Origin: Opitutaceae bacterium EW11
Lineage (GTDB): Bacteria; Verrucomicrobiota; Verrucomicrobiia; Opitutales; Opitutaceae
DNA: 64,000 bases
Direction: 5' to 3'
Assembly (NCBI GenBank): GCA_003054665.1
Contig: QAYY01000020.1
Coordinates: 105,749-169,748, forward strand
Shown here: positions 43,462 to 52,314 of the stretch, one piece after another
Numbering within the stretch: the first letter of the stretch is position 1
Layout: every line of letters starts with the position of its first letter
Program-made: the position numbers and the translations under genes
The notes under the pieces: model-generated
Seen by the model: the letters and a program-made list of their open reading frames with translations, nothing else
The model's database searches: none
Told to the model about the DNA's origin: nothing

Positions 43462-43617
43462 GACCAAAGCCCGGCGCGCGCCGCCGCAAAGAGCGTAGCC
43501 GTCGATTTGAAGCCGTTCCGCGGTTCCATGGCGCGCGAGCCAAGTCTCGCGCTTTCAAGGCGGCGTCATGCCGCCGCACTCCAAGGCCGGAGCGCCGTTC
43601 GCCGCAGCTGTATCCGC

Positions 43618-46569
43618 TTACCCGATCAGCTCGTCGAAGAGTCGTTCGATCTTGAATACGGAACGATCGACCGAGAACTCCATCGCGCGCTGCTGACCGG
43701 CGCGCTGCACGCGGGCGAAAAGCTCCTTGTCGCCGTGCAGCGAAACCAGGCGCTCCGCGAGGGCGACCGGGTCGCCCGCCGGGAAGAGCAGCCCATCGAC
43801 GTCGTGGCGGATGATCTCGGCGGCACCGCCGGTTCCGCTGGAGATGACAACCAGGCCGGCCGCCATGGCCTCCACCTGCGAAATGCCGAAGCCTTCTTCC
43901 ACGATGCTGGGAAACACGAGGACGTTGCTCCGCGCGAACATCGCCGAAAGCCCCTCGCGGTCGAGGAAGCCGACGAACTTCAGCTTCTGGTCGAAGCCGT
44001 GGTTCTTCGCCGTGCGTTTGAGCTCCTCCAGGAAGCTGGCGTCGGTCGTCTCGCCCGCGATCTCCGCGACGAAATCGATCCCGCGCTGGTGCAGCTGCGT
44101 GAGCGCGTCCACCAGTGTCTGCACGCCCTTGAACGGCATGACCAAGCTCGCGTAGCAGATCCGCAGCTTCGCGGAGTCGGGCACGAAAAACCGGAAGAAG
44201 CGGTCCACTCGGGCGCCCGGGTAGATGACGTCGACGCGTCCGGGAGCGTAGCCCGACGACTGGACCACCGAGGCGTTCCAATGGCTGCAGGAGCCGATCC
44301 AGTAGCGGGACGAAAGGGGTTGCTCGCTGACGTCGTAGCCGGGCGCCCGATTGCCCAAGGCCTGGAGCACCGGCAGGTTGGCGGCGAGTGCGACGTTGAG
44401 AGGACCGACGCCGAGGAAGTCCATGTTGCCGGCGAAAACGACGTCCGGCTTGAAGCTGTCGATCGCCTCCTGCGTGAGCTTCTGGTTGAGCTCCATCCGG
44501 CGCGCGATTTCGGCACGATCGTCGAGCGGGCGCGCGGCGCCCTTGGTCCACGTACCCCAGAGCTGGAGCGTGCGGGAAACGGAAGGCTCGAGCGCGGCTT
44601 CGTCGGGCGTCGGCGGCTTCGCCAGAGAGGGAAGATCGCCGGCAAGCACGCGCACGTCGTGGCCGCGCAGTCGCAGGCCGTGGGCGAACTCCCACATCTT
44701 GCGGCCGTAGCCGCCGAGTTCCTGCGGCGGAAAAAGGTTCGTGACGAGCAGCACGCGGCGGCGGCGTTCGGAGGGTTTGTGCAGCTCTGCGCGGTCGATG
44801 AGATCGCTGTAGGCTTTCACGCCCCCATCTCCGACCAGCTGCTGGGACAGGTTCTGCCGGAGCTCCTCAACCTGTTCGGGAAGCTTCGAGACGCGCGCGG
44901 CCTCCTGGAGCATGATCAACGCCGCCGCGGATTCGCCCGCGTCGAGGTAACAGGCGGCAAGCGTGAGCAGCGCCGTGGCGTTGTTGCGGTCGAGAGCGGC
45001 GGCCCGCTCGAGATTGGCGCGGTACGAGATCGTGTCGCCGAGGGTTTCCGCGAGGTCGGCCAGGTACAGGCATTCGTTGGCGGTCTGCACCGTGGCGGCC
45101 GCGTAGGCGTAGGCCTTCTTCAAATACTCGACGTTTTGCAGCTCGCAGGCGCGGGCAAGCACGTCGCAGGGCGCGGCAAGGTGGAAAACGCGCGACGCCC
45201 CGTCCGAGCGATAGCCGTACTTCTCCAGGGTGGCTCGGAGTTTCGCATCGCCGCCGGGGGCGATGACCGTGCGCCAGGGATACGCGAACATCGTCGCGTC
45301 GAGCGCGGTCGCGTCGCCTTCCCACCAGAGCACGGCCTCCTCGCCGTCGACCAGCGGCTGGTCGGGAATCGCGGTGAACGGCAGAATCTGAAGCCGCGGA
45401 AGGTTGGCGTGAACCGAGAGTTCGATGGGATCCGCGCAGTAAAGGCGGACGCCCACGGACGTGCGATGCAGCTCCTGGATCGCCTCGTACGTCTCGATGC
45501 GGTCGTGGAGAAAGCCGCTGAGGTTTCCCGCGGCGTCGAACGTGGTGGCGCGCTCCTTGAGCGCTTCGAGCGAGTACCGGGGATTCACCTTCCGGTCGAA
45601 AACCAGGTCGAAGAACTCGCGGATCTTCACCGCAGGCGAGTGATTCTTCACCACCTCCTCGTGTCCGGCCCGGCGGATCTTCTGCGCTTCGTCCGGATGA
45701 TCGAGGTAATACCGGATCCGCTCGATCAGCTCGGCGGGAGTTTTCCAGGTGACGAGGTGTTTGCCCGTTTCGAAAAGGCCCGGAAGGCCGGACGCGTCGG
45801 GCAGCGCGTCGGTGAGCAGGAAGCCGCCTGCGGCCAGGGACTCGAAGACGCGGAGGTTGAGGTCGCCGTTGAGCGAGACGTTCAGCGTGATCTGAGAATC
45901 GGCGTAGGTATCCGCCGCATCCTGGATCGTGCCCTGCAGCGTTTCCAGCGGCAGTCCGGCGGCGCGGATCTGGTCCATCACTTGGCGGCGGAACGGGTGA
46001 TGGCGTCCCACCTGGCCGAAGAAGGTCAACGGTCGCGACGGCGCCGCGCTCGGCTCGCGCGAGTGAAACGCGTAATCCACCGCCGGGATCCACTGCACAT
46101 TTCGCACCCCGGCTTCGATGAAGTACAGGGCATGATGGCGCGTGTGATCGAAAATGACGGCGTCAAACTGCTCCTCACGGGCGTACCGGATCAACTTCTG
46201 GAGCGGCTGCTGCAGGTGGTGCGTGTCGCCGACGATGAGGACCCGCGGGCACTTGAGGCGGGCGAGATTGCGCGGGCAATTGCGCAGCGTCGCGTCGGCT
46301 TTGACGACGACGAGTTCGGGTTTGCCGCCGTCGGTCAGCTTGTGTGCGACGTCGCGCACGTCGTAGGCGCCGGTCGGCGTCTGGTACGCCGTGATCCGTC
46401 CGTTGTCCCAGGCCGGGAAAGCGTCCGGGCTGCAGAACACCTCGTTGGTTGAAAACAGCGGCTCGCGGTAGGCCTGCTTCGACGAGAGGAAAAAAAGGAG
46501 CGTGCGCGGGCTAAGCGGGGCGGACGGGGCGCCGGCGGCAGCCTCGGCAGGAGCGGTGGATGCGGTCAT
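43618..46569 (-). CDS. Large two-domain glycosyltransferase (CgeB-like domain, TPR linker, GT4 domain)
   Basis: This 983-residue protein has three parts. Residues 20-370 resemble CgeB-type transferases (LARLKCPRVLIVGDTHHL, TFFGQVGRHHPFRRQVMDQI, LNLRVFESLAAGGFLLTD). Residues about 480-580 form helical TPR-like repeats (RNNATALLTLAACYLDAGES). Residues 610-983 form a GT4 domain (VLLVTNLFPPQELGGYGRKM, LRICYASLVMPFKGVQTLVD, FPSIVEEGFGISQVEAMAAG). It should add two sugars or make a repeating unit. I use the ATG at 46569; an upstream alternative at 46614 lies inside a palindrome. It is the last gene of the minus-strand glycan cluster, set off by a 319-base gap that may hold its own promoter. Confidence 0.85.
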   Translation of the reverse strand: MTASTAPAEAAAGAPSAPLSPRTLLFFLSSKQAYREPLFSTNEVFCSPDAFPAWDNGRITAYQTPTGAYDVRDVAHKLTDGGKPELVVVKADATLRNCPRNLARLKCPRVLIVGDTHHLQQPLQKLIRYAREEQFDAVIFDHTRHHALYFIEAGVRNVQWIPAVDYAFHSREPSAAPSRPLTFFGQVGRHHPFRRQVMDQIRAAGLPLETLQGTIQDAADTYADSQITLNVSLNGDLNLRVFESLAAGGFLLTDALPDASGLPGLFETGKHLVTWKTPAELIERIRYYLDHPDEAQKIRRAGHEEVVKNHSPAVKIREFFDLVFDRKVNPRYSLEALKERATTFDAAGNLSGFLHDRIETYEAIQELHRTSVGVRLYCADPIELSVHANLPRLQILPFTAIPDQPLVDGEEAVLWWEGDATALDATMFAYPWRTVIAPGGDAKLRATLEKYGYRSDGASRVFHLAAPCDVLARACELQNVEYLKKAYAYAAATVQTANECLYLADLAETLGDTISYRANLERAAALDRNNATALLTLAACYLDAGESAAALIMLQEAARVSKLPEQVEELRQNLSQQLVGDGGVKAYSDLIDRAELHKPSERRRRVLLVTNLFPPQELGGYGRKMWEFAHGLRLRGHDVRVLAGDLPSLAKPPTPDEAALEPSVSRTLQLWGTWTKGAARPLDDRAEIARRMELNQKLTQEAIDSFKPDVVFAGNMDFLGVGPLNVALAANLPVLQALGNRAPGYDVSEQPLSSRYWIGSCSHWNASVVQSSGYAPGRVDVIYPGARVDRFFRFFVPDSAKLRICYASLVMPFKGVQTLVDALTQLHQRGIDFVAEIAGETTDASFLEELKRTAKNHGFDQKLKFVGFLDREGLSAMFARSNVLVFPSIVEEGFGISQVEAMAAGLVVISSGTGGAAEIIRHDVDGLLFPAGDPVALAERLVSLHGDKELFARVQRAGQQRAMEFSVDRSVFKIERLFDELIG

Positions 46570-46604
46570 GTGCTGTAAAAGCAGTGTTGCGGTGACGCCA
46601 AGAA

Positions 46605-46626
46605 AGGTCGCCAAGGTTGGCGACCT
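46605..46626. promoter_or_regulatory. 22-bp palindrome upstream of the large glycosyltransferase gene
   Basis: AGGTCGCCAA (46605-46614) and TTGGCGACCT (46617-46626) are perfect inverted repeats with a 2-base centre, 36 bases before the start codon at 46569. The short centre fits a protein-binding operator better than a terminator. The rest of the 46570-46888 gap holds nothing else I can name, apart from a loose inverted repeat around 46772-46800. Confidence 0.5.
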
Positions 46627-46888
46627 CCCTAAGATATCGGCCAGCAGCCATTTCCCTTTAGGGGATCGTATTCAGGAAAACCGGGGTAAACACCGGGGAA
46701 GGCGACCAACCTACCCCAGCCCCGCCCGCCCGTCGAGCGAGCGTTCGTCTCGGATCGAGGGCAGCGGTATCCGAGATCGAACGTCTCGGGCACATTCCAA
46801 ACCCACATGGGGCATTTCGATTTCCGCTTGCCCACCGGACAGGAACTCCGACGCAACAGTGTCGCGTCAAGATCGCGTTTGCTCTGCG

Positions 46889-47512
46889 CTACACACCACG
46901 CGCCGTTCCGGCAGGCATGAGGTCGCGGAACAGAAAATCGTTGTGCGTCCCGTCCCACTGCGGGTTATCCCGCTTGTTAAAATTGGTGATGTTGTTGATC
47001 AGGACGTAGTTGTTTCCCAGGAGGAAATTCACGACATCGTAGAATGAGGCGGTGTAGATTTCGGCCAGGATGAACTGAGGCCGGAACCGCGCATAGTCCA
47101 GGCTGCGCAGGACGTTGAGTTCGTAGTTCTCCACGTCGATAGACATCAGGTCGACCGTGACGCCCTTGAAGTGCTCGGCGAACACCTTCGTCAGCGAGGT
47201 CGCCTTGACCGTCACCGCCGCGGGCCGGTTCAGCCGCGTGCCGGAAATGCTGGCCATGGGGCTGCCGTCGAAATCGCCCGTGATCGTCTCGACGGGCTCA
47301 TCCGTCAGAGCGCAATTCAACACCTTGCTTCGAGGCCGATTCACCTTGCAGGCGTTGTAGGCGGTGAGGGACGGTTCGACGAGAACCCCGGTCCAGTTGC
47401 GCTCGCGCTCCAGCCGGCAGGTGTACGACTGGAAAACGCCATCATTGGCTCCAGCCTCGAAAAAAACGCCGCCCATCTTGGGCACAATGCGGATCAGCTT
47501 CTCGTAATTCAT
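46889..47512 (-). CDS. Short FkbM-family methyltransferase
   Basis: This 207-residue SAM-dependent methyltransferase has GGVFFEAGANDGVFQSYTCR (about residues 14-33), LVEPSLTAYNACKVNRP and the FkbM acidic motif VDLMSIDVENYELNVLRSLD. It is shorter than the other two FkbM proteins in the window but looks complete. Codon third positions look less GC-rich than in the genes left of 46 kb (by eye). It follows the TIGR04372-type glycosyltransferase by 54 bases and is probably the last gene of the main operon, acting on a sugar of the glycan made here. Confidence 0.85.
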   Translation of the reverse strand: MNYEKLIRIVPKMGGVFFEAGANDGVFQSYTCRLERERNWTGVLVEPSLTAYNACKVNRPRSKVLNCALTDEPVETITGDFDGSPMASISGTRLNRPAAVTVKATSLTKVFAEHFKGVTVDLMSIDVENYELNVLRSLDYARFRPQFILAEIYTASFYDVVNFLLGNNYVLINNITNFNKRDNPQWDGTHNDFLFRDLMPAGTARGV

Positions 47513-47566
47513 AAGTGGATTCGGGGAAGATGCGGGTGCGGTGCAGGCCGGAAATCCCGCTGTCGT

Positions 47567-48742
47567 TCAGTTGATAAACTCGGGGTGCGCGGCGAGGAAG
47601 CCTGAAGAGAAGCGCGATGCGGCGACACGCCACATGCCGGTGGTATCCAGATTCCGGAGCGTCTCTAGCGGGTAAGCCGACGAGCCGTTTGGCGGGCCAT
47701 GCAGGACCTCGCGCACGCCTTCCGCGATTTCCTCGGCGCTCGGCGGGATGTCCTCGTAGTTCTTGAAGTCGAAGTAGCCCGGGCCTTTCACGTCGTGGTA
47801 GGCTTGGCGGAAGGCGGTCAGCTGCTGGGAAAAACTCATCACCTTCCCAGTCGCGCGTTCCTTCAGCCGGCTCGGCACGAGCAGCGTTTTCTCCGATGGG
47901 TGGGGCACGAGCGTCCAGCTTCCAATCTGGCAGCAAGGAATGCCCAGCGTGTCGCAGAACAGCCCGGCGCCAGAGGGGCTCACGAGCCCCATCGCGGCGC
48001 GGGAAAACAGGGAAAAGTCGTTCTTGGGGCTGACGAATTTCGAGCGTGGATAGTCGAAGACGCCGAAGCGTTTGAACTCCTCCGGCATCGGTTCGCGGCC
48101 CGCCAGGAAGATGGCGTATCCCTCGTCGCGCAACCGTGTGAACGCCGGGAGGTAGGTGTCGCCGTCCAGCACGCGCGCGGTGCCGTTCACCACCTGCGCC
48201 TTGATCTGCACGACAGCATACTTCCGTGCCTCGAGCACGGCGCGAAACTCCGGATCAAGCGCGACCTTCGACAAACCGTCGCGCAACGGAAGCTGCCCGC
48301 GGGTGGCATTCCAAGCCTCGTGCATCCGCACGAGCTGCATCAGGAATTCCTCCGCCCGGAGGGACCAGCAGAGATTGAGTGGATACAGGTCGCCGCACCC
48401 GCGGTTGAGTTTGTCGGGCACGACCAGCTTGCAGTGGGCCTGTCCGATCTCAAGCACGAGGTCCGGGTGGAAAAGCTGGATTTCGCGCAAGATGGTGATC
48501 GCGTGCTGCTCCATCAGCACCTGCACGCCATTGTTCTTCAGCAGCTCGCCGACAATGTTGGCCATCGGCGACGGCGGGAGCATCACGACCGGGTTCCGCG
48601 CACGGATGAGCGGGTACTGCCGGATGAGGCGCAGCAGGTAGTCCGACTCCGAGAGCATGTGCCCCGGCGAGTCGAAGAAGAACATGCCGCCGGCGACGAG
48701 CCGGTTGGCCTTGCGAAGCGATTCGATGAATTGACTGAGCAT
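47567..48742 (-). CDS. TIGR04372-type glycosyltransferase
   Basis: This 391-residue cytoplasmic protein has FDSPGHMLSESDYLLRLI near the start, YAVVQIKAQVVNGTAR in the middle and GLVSPSGAGLFCDTLGIPCC later. This matches the pattern I know from the TIGR04372 glycosyltransferase family of surface-polysaccharide loci. In that family a central motif around R-DG--YLPAF-RLRDEGY marks the sugar-nucleotide domain. Sugar donor and acceptor are unknown. The ATG at 48742 lies 19 bases after the stop of the upstream FkbM gene. Confidence 0.72.
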   Translation of the reverse strand: MLSQFIESLRKANRLVAGGMFFFDSPGHMLSESDYLLRLIRQYPLIRARNPVVMLPPSPMANIVGELLKNNGVQVLMEQHAITILREIQLFHPDLVLEIGQAHCKLVVPDKLNRGCGDLYPLNLCWSLRAEEFLMQLVRMHEAWNATRGQLPLRDGLSKVALDPEFRAVLEARKYAVVQIKAQVVNGTARVLDGDTYLPAFTRLRDEGYAIFLAGREPMPEEFKRFGVFDYPRSKFVSPKNDFSLFSRAAMGLVSPSGAGLFCDTLGIPCCQIGSWTLVPHPSEKTLLVPSRLKERATGKVMSFSQQLTAFRQAYHDVKGPGYFDFKNYEDIPPSAEEIAEGVREVLHGPPNGSSAYPLETLRNLDTTGMWRVAASRFSSGFLAAHPEFIN

Positions 48743-48761
48743 TTGCGTCCCGCGATTCGCT

Positions 48762-49634
48762 TCAACGCGCCGACCAGTTCATCGCGTCGGCCCGGGTCAG
48801 GAACAGGCTGCCTTCCTTGTAGCTCGTCGGCATCTCGGTCAGCGAGCTGATACGGCTCCAGCCAGTTTTCTGAGCAAAGGCGCGCAGCCCGAGTTTGCGT
48901 GCGTGCTCGAAGATGGCCGCGGCGTTTTCGGGCGTGCCCACCTCCAGAATCATATCCGTGTGCGCCCAGTCTTCCGCGGTGGTGCCGAGAAGGATGATCT
49001 TTTCCTGTCCTTCCGCATCCATCTTCACGAAGTCGACCGCCGACATGATCTGCTTAATGGATACAACTTTGACGGGGAACCGCTCCAGTTGGCCGTAGGG
49101 GTTCGATTTCGCCCCAGCGAGGTGACTGCTGGTGGTGTTGCCGAGCACGCGGACGAATTCCATTTCGCCGTCGCGGTCGGACACGGCCGCTCTGACGAGG
49201 GTCACACTTCCGCTGGCGCTGTTGCGTTCGAGATTGGCTGCCAGGAGCTGAGCGTGCGTGGGGTCCGGCTCGTAGGCCGTCACTTTCCAGCCCGCCTTCG
49301 CCATCAGCAGGCTGTGCAGACCGAGATTAGCGCCGATGTCGGCGGCCCGGCGGTACCGCGAGCGGTTGCGCAGGTAATACGCGAAGATGATCAGCTCATC
49401 GACGCCGAAGAGATCGAGCGAGTCCACCGCGCCCATCTTGTAGTACGGCAGTTCGAGATCTCCGAACGCTCCCAGTCCCTGGCGGGCGTTTTCGGTGCGG
49501 GTGAAGGCGCTGGACGACACGGCCTGGGCCGCAACGTTCTCAAACAGGCGGTAGACGGCGGTCGTGCGGGCGTGCTGTGCCGGAATGTCGGCGAGCGCGT
49601 CGATCAGTTCGAAAATCTCGGGCGTGGCGTTCAT
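48762..49634 (-). CDS. FkbM-family methyltransferase
   Basis: This 290-residue protein has a helical N-terminal part (1-90). The FkbM core follows: YRRAADIGANLGLHSLLMAK (about residues 94-113), YEPDPTHAQLLAANLERN, and VDFVKMDAEGQEKIILLGT (about 200). It probably O-methylates a sugar. The ATG at 49634 starts MNATPEIFELID; the open frame continues far upstream over the thiamine-enzyme gene and is not used. The spacing to the genes on either side is 11 and 19 bases, which indicates one operon. Confidence 0.88.
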   Translation of the reverse strand: MNATPEIFELIDALADIPAQHARTTAVYRLFENVAAQAVSSSAFTRTENARQGLGAFGDLELPYYKMGAVDSLDLFGVDELIIFAYYLRNRSRYRRAADIGANLGLHSLLMAKAGWKVTAYEPDPTHAQLLAANLERNSASGSVTLVRAAVSDRDGEMEFVRVLGNTTSSHLAGAKSNPYGQLERFPVKVVSIKQIMSAVDFVKMDAEGQEKIILLGTTAEDWAHTDMILEVGTPENAAAIFEHARKLGLRAFAQKTGWSRISSLTEMPTSYKEGSLFLTRADAMNWSAR

Positions 49635-49645
49635 GGTCAGAGGGG

Positions 49646-51472
49646 TCACCAACCCTGGCCAGCCTGCTGGCGAGCCACGGGATTGGCAGGTGTGGGATTG
49701 AAAGGGGCGACAATCATCTCGCGCCGAATCAGCGCGGGGTCGAGCGCGGGAAGTTGATCCTCCAGGGGTGATCCGAATTTGACCACTGGATACAGTTTCT
49801 GGTCGGGATTCACCTCGACGTTGACGAAAACGGGGCCGGGCGCGGCGTAGACTTTTTCCAGTTCCGCACCGATCGGCTTCGTCCCGTCGATCGTCACCAC
49901 CGGCAGCCCCATCGCTTCCGCGACGCGGGCAAAATCCGCGGGGAACGAGAGCCCGGAAGCTGGATCGACGCAGACGTACCGGCCGCCCAGCCAGGTCTCG
50001 AGTGTCTGCTTCTGGATGCCGTGGCTGTGATTGTTGAAGAGAAGAATCTTCAACGGCAGCCGCTGCTTCACGATCGTCGCCAATTCTGCCAGCGAGATCA
50101 TCAGGCCGCCGTCGCCGATGATGCACGTAACCGTGCGATCCGGGCAGCCAAACAGAGCGCCCATCGAGGCCGGCAGCGCGTAACCCATCGGGGTGTTATT
50201 CCAGGCTGAATACACGCGCTGGCCGCGCTTCGGGCGGAAATGGTTGCAGGTCCAGGTGAGATTACCGCCGGTGTCGACGTAGACGAGCGCGCGCTCCGGC
50301 AGAACGCCCGAGAGTTCGCCGATGAATTCCACCGCGTCGAGGTACGGATGATTGGCGCGCGCTTTCGGAGAGGCGTCGGGCTGAAAGGTCTGCTTCCAGC
50401 GCGCGATTCCAGCGAACCATGCGGACCAGTCGGGCGCACGGTACCCGGCGAGAGCCGGTTCCAGCGCGGCAAGGAAATCTGAAGCACGCGCGTGAATCCG
50501 CTGATGCACCGTGATGCCACGCCCGTCGAACTTGCTCATCTCGTTCGGATCGGCGTCGACCATGACGACCGTCGCCTCGCGAGCGAAGGAGTTGAGCATT
50601 CCGCCCGTGAGGTTCTGGGAAAGGCGCGTGCCGAGCGCGATCACGAGGTCGGCGTTCTGGACGGTGAAATTGCCGGCGCGAGGGCCGTAGACGCCAAACG
50701 TGCCGACCCGCAGGCGATGCCCGGCCGGCAGCAGATCCAGCCCGGCCCACGAGACAAGCGCGGGGATGCCAAGCCGCTCGACGCAGCGGAGCGCTTCCTC
50801 GCCGACAAACGGAGTTTTCAGACCGCCACCAAGGACCAGCACCGGACGCTGCGCCAGCTGGATTTTGCGCAGGAGTTCGGCGACGTCGGCCTGGAGCTGG
50901 CCGGAAGCTGCGCCGTCATTCTCCGGCACGAAACCGTGCTGCTTCTCCGGGTCGATGTCCGCGCGTTGAAGGTCGTCCGGAATGTCCAGCAAGACCGGCC
51001 CTGGACGCCCTTCCATCGCTGTCCAGTACGCCCGCTCGAGGTGATAGCGGAAGCTGGACGCATCGCGGATCTGGACAGCGTATTTCGTGACTGAGGAAAA
51101 GATGGATACAACATCAGTCTCCTGAAAACCGACTTGGCGAACCTGGCAGTCGCCCTTCAACCGGTGCGTCGCCACCTGCCCCGTGAGCATCAGGGTAGGA
51201 ACGGAATCGTAGTAGGAGCAGCACGTGCCCGTGAGCAGGTTCGTTGCGCCGGGACCACTGGTGGAAACCGCCACCCCGAGTTTGCCCGTGGCGCGCGCAT
51301 AACCGTCTGCCGCCATCGCGGCGCACTGCTCGTGCGTGGTCGCCACGATCTTCATCGCCGGGTGCCGGTCGATGGAGTCGAACATGTGCACCGCCGCGCC
51401 GCCGGACATTCCGAACGCGTGAGTCACACCGCGTTTGGCGAGAAAGTCTGCGAGATAGTCGGTCAGTTTCAT
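49646..51472 (-). CDS. Acetolactate-synthase-like thiamine diphosphate enzyme
   Basis: This 608-residue ThDP-dependent enzyme has the three-domain POX/AHAS fold. The catalytic Glu is in ATTHEQCAAMAADGYAR (about residue 48), and the cofactor motif GDGGLMISLAELATIVKQRL lies near 462 and ends with NN. The middle domain includes RPVLVLGGGLKTPF. No small regulatory subunit is adjacent. The glycan context argues against branched-chain amino acid synthesis. A C-C bond-forming step on a sugar, as in YerE-type branched-sugar synthesis, is one possibility (inference). It sits 18 bases after an SDR and 11 bases before an FkbM gene on the same strand. Confidence 0.85.
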   Translation of the reverse strand: MKLTDYLADFLAKRGVTHAFGMSGGAAVHMFDSIDRHPAMKIVATTHEQCAAMAADGYARATGKLGVAVSTSGPGATNLLTGTCCSYYDSVPTLMLTGQVATHRLKGDCQVRQVGFQETDVVSIFSSVTKYAVQIRDASSFRYHLERAYWTAMEGRPGPVLLDIPDDLQRADIDPEKQHGFVPENDGAASGQLQADVAELLRKIQLAQRPVLVLGGGLKTPFVGEEALRCVERLGIPALVSWAGLDLLPAGHRLRVGTFGVYGPRAGNFTVQNADLVIALGTRLSQNLTGGMLNSFAREATVVMVDADPNEMSKFDGRGITVHQRIHARASDFLAALEPALAGYRAPDWSAWFAGIARWKQTFQPDASPKARANHPYLDAVEFIGELSGVLPERALVYVDTGGNLTWTCNHFRPKRGQRVYSAWNNTPMGYALPASMGALFGCPDRTVTCIIGDGGLMISLAELATIVKQRLPLKILLFNNHSHGIQKQTLETWLGGRYVCVDPASGLSFPADFARVAEAMGLPVVTIDGTKPIGAELEKVYAAPGPVFVNVEVNPDQKLYPVVKFGSPLEDQLPALDPALIRREMIVAPFNPTPANPVARQQAGQGW

Positions 51473-51490
51473 GAGATGGAAACGGCGGCG

Positions 51491-52312
51491 CTAAACGTTG
51501 CCGCTGCGTCGGAGTTTAAACTTGTTCGGGTCGGCTCGGAGGCTTTCGGCGAGCACCGCCCCACCCTTGCGCCAACCGTCGTGCACGACCGAAAAATTGC
51601 GCCCACCCGCCACCGGGCGGCCCTGCGCAACGCCCCAGTCGATCATGGCGGCGATTTCGTCGAAACGGGTTCCCTTGCTGGAGTCCTCCAGAAAAGCGGC
51701 AGTCGTCGCGTGATTGCGCCCAGCGCGGTTTCCCGCGGCGAGGGTCTGCTCGTGGATCTTGGTGCGGACCCAGCCGGTGCCCACGATAAAGGCGTTCAAA
51801 TCCGGCGCCTCGTCGTCCAGCAGTTCGCACATCTTGATCAGCGCGATCTTGCCGAGGCAGTAGGCGGAGTAGCTGCGGAAGGGCCCATTCGTCCCGCCGC
51901 CGGCGAAAAACACGGTATGGCAGAGTTGCCCAGCATGCCGGTACGGATACGCCGCGTGCAGCGCCCGAAGCTGGGCGGTGCTGTTGGTATTCACCGAGTC
52001 GGCCCACGTCTCGAAGTCGTTTTCGAGGAACGCGCCAATCGGCGAGAGCTGTCCGACGCACGAAACAAAAAGATCCCAGCGATGCCCGGTGCGTTCGAAG
52101 AACTCGGCTATCCGGTCCCTTGATTCGCGTTCCGAAACGTCACAGCGGAATGTGTACAGCCCGTTGCGGCCGGCCAGCTCCGCGGGGCATTCGGAACGAT
52201 AGGTACCGACGACAGTCGCGCCTCGGTCGAGATAAGTCCTCGCGAGTTGAGCGCCGATGTCGCTCGAGATCGAAAGGATGAATACCACCGGAAGCTGTAG
52301 CGGCGCCGCCAT
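51491..52312 (-). CDS. SDR-family oxidoreductase with atypical cofactor motif
   Basis: This 273-residue Rossmann protein resembles short-chain dehydrogenases. The glycine-rich loop is unusual: VFILSISSDIGAQLARTYLD has SISSDIG where TGxxxGIG is expected. NAG is replaced by SCVGQLSPIGAF, and the active-site region is FFAGGGTNGPFRSYSAYCLG with a Tyr-x-x-x-Lys (YCLGK). The Tyr/Lys pair suggests it is still a dehydrogenase or reductase. It starts two bases after the zinc-type dehydrogenase stop. A reductase acting on the ThDP enzyme product is a plausible role (inference). Confidence 0.75.
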   Translation of the reverse strand: MAAPLQLPVVFILSISSDIGAQLARTYLDRGATVVGTYRSECPAELAGRNGLYTFRCDVSERESRDRIAEFFERTGHRWDLFVSCVGQLSPIGAFLENDFETWADSVNTNSTAQLRALHAAYPYRHAGQLCHTVFFAGGGTNGPFRSYSAYCLGKIALIKMCELLDDEAPDLNAFIVGTGWVRTKIHEQTLAAGNRAGRNHATTAAFLEDSSKGTRFDEIAAMIDWGVAQGRPVAGGRNFSVVHDGWRKGGAVLAESLRADPNKFKLRRSGNV

Positions 52313-52314
52313 GC

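Noticed and set aside
43507..46452. Very long open frame on the plus strand opposite the large glycosyltransferase
   Set aside because: It mirrors a well-supported minus-strand gene, has no recognisable domain and is Arg/Glu/His-rich in the way typical of antisense frames in GC-rich genes. The same applies to the long frames opposite the molybdenum subunit, cheA, both hybrid kinases, the MFS transporter and the third GT41 gene.
49646..51472. Acetolactate synthase for branched-chain amino acids
   Set aside because: There is no small subunit and no ilv gene nearby. The gene sits within a glycan operon with a few bases on either side, so I kept only the family-level call.
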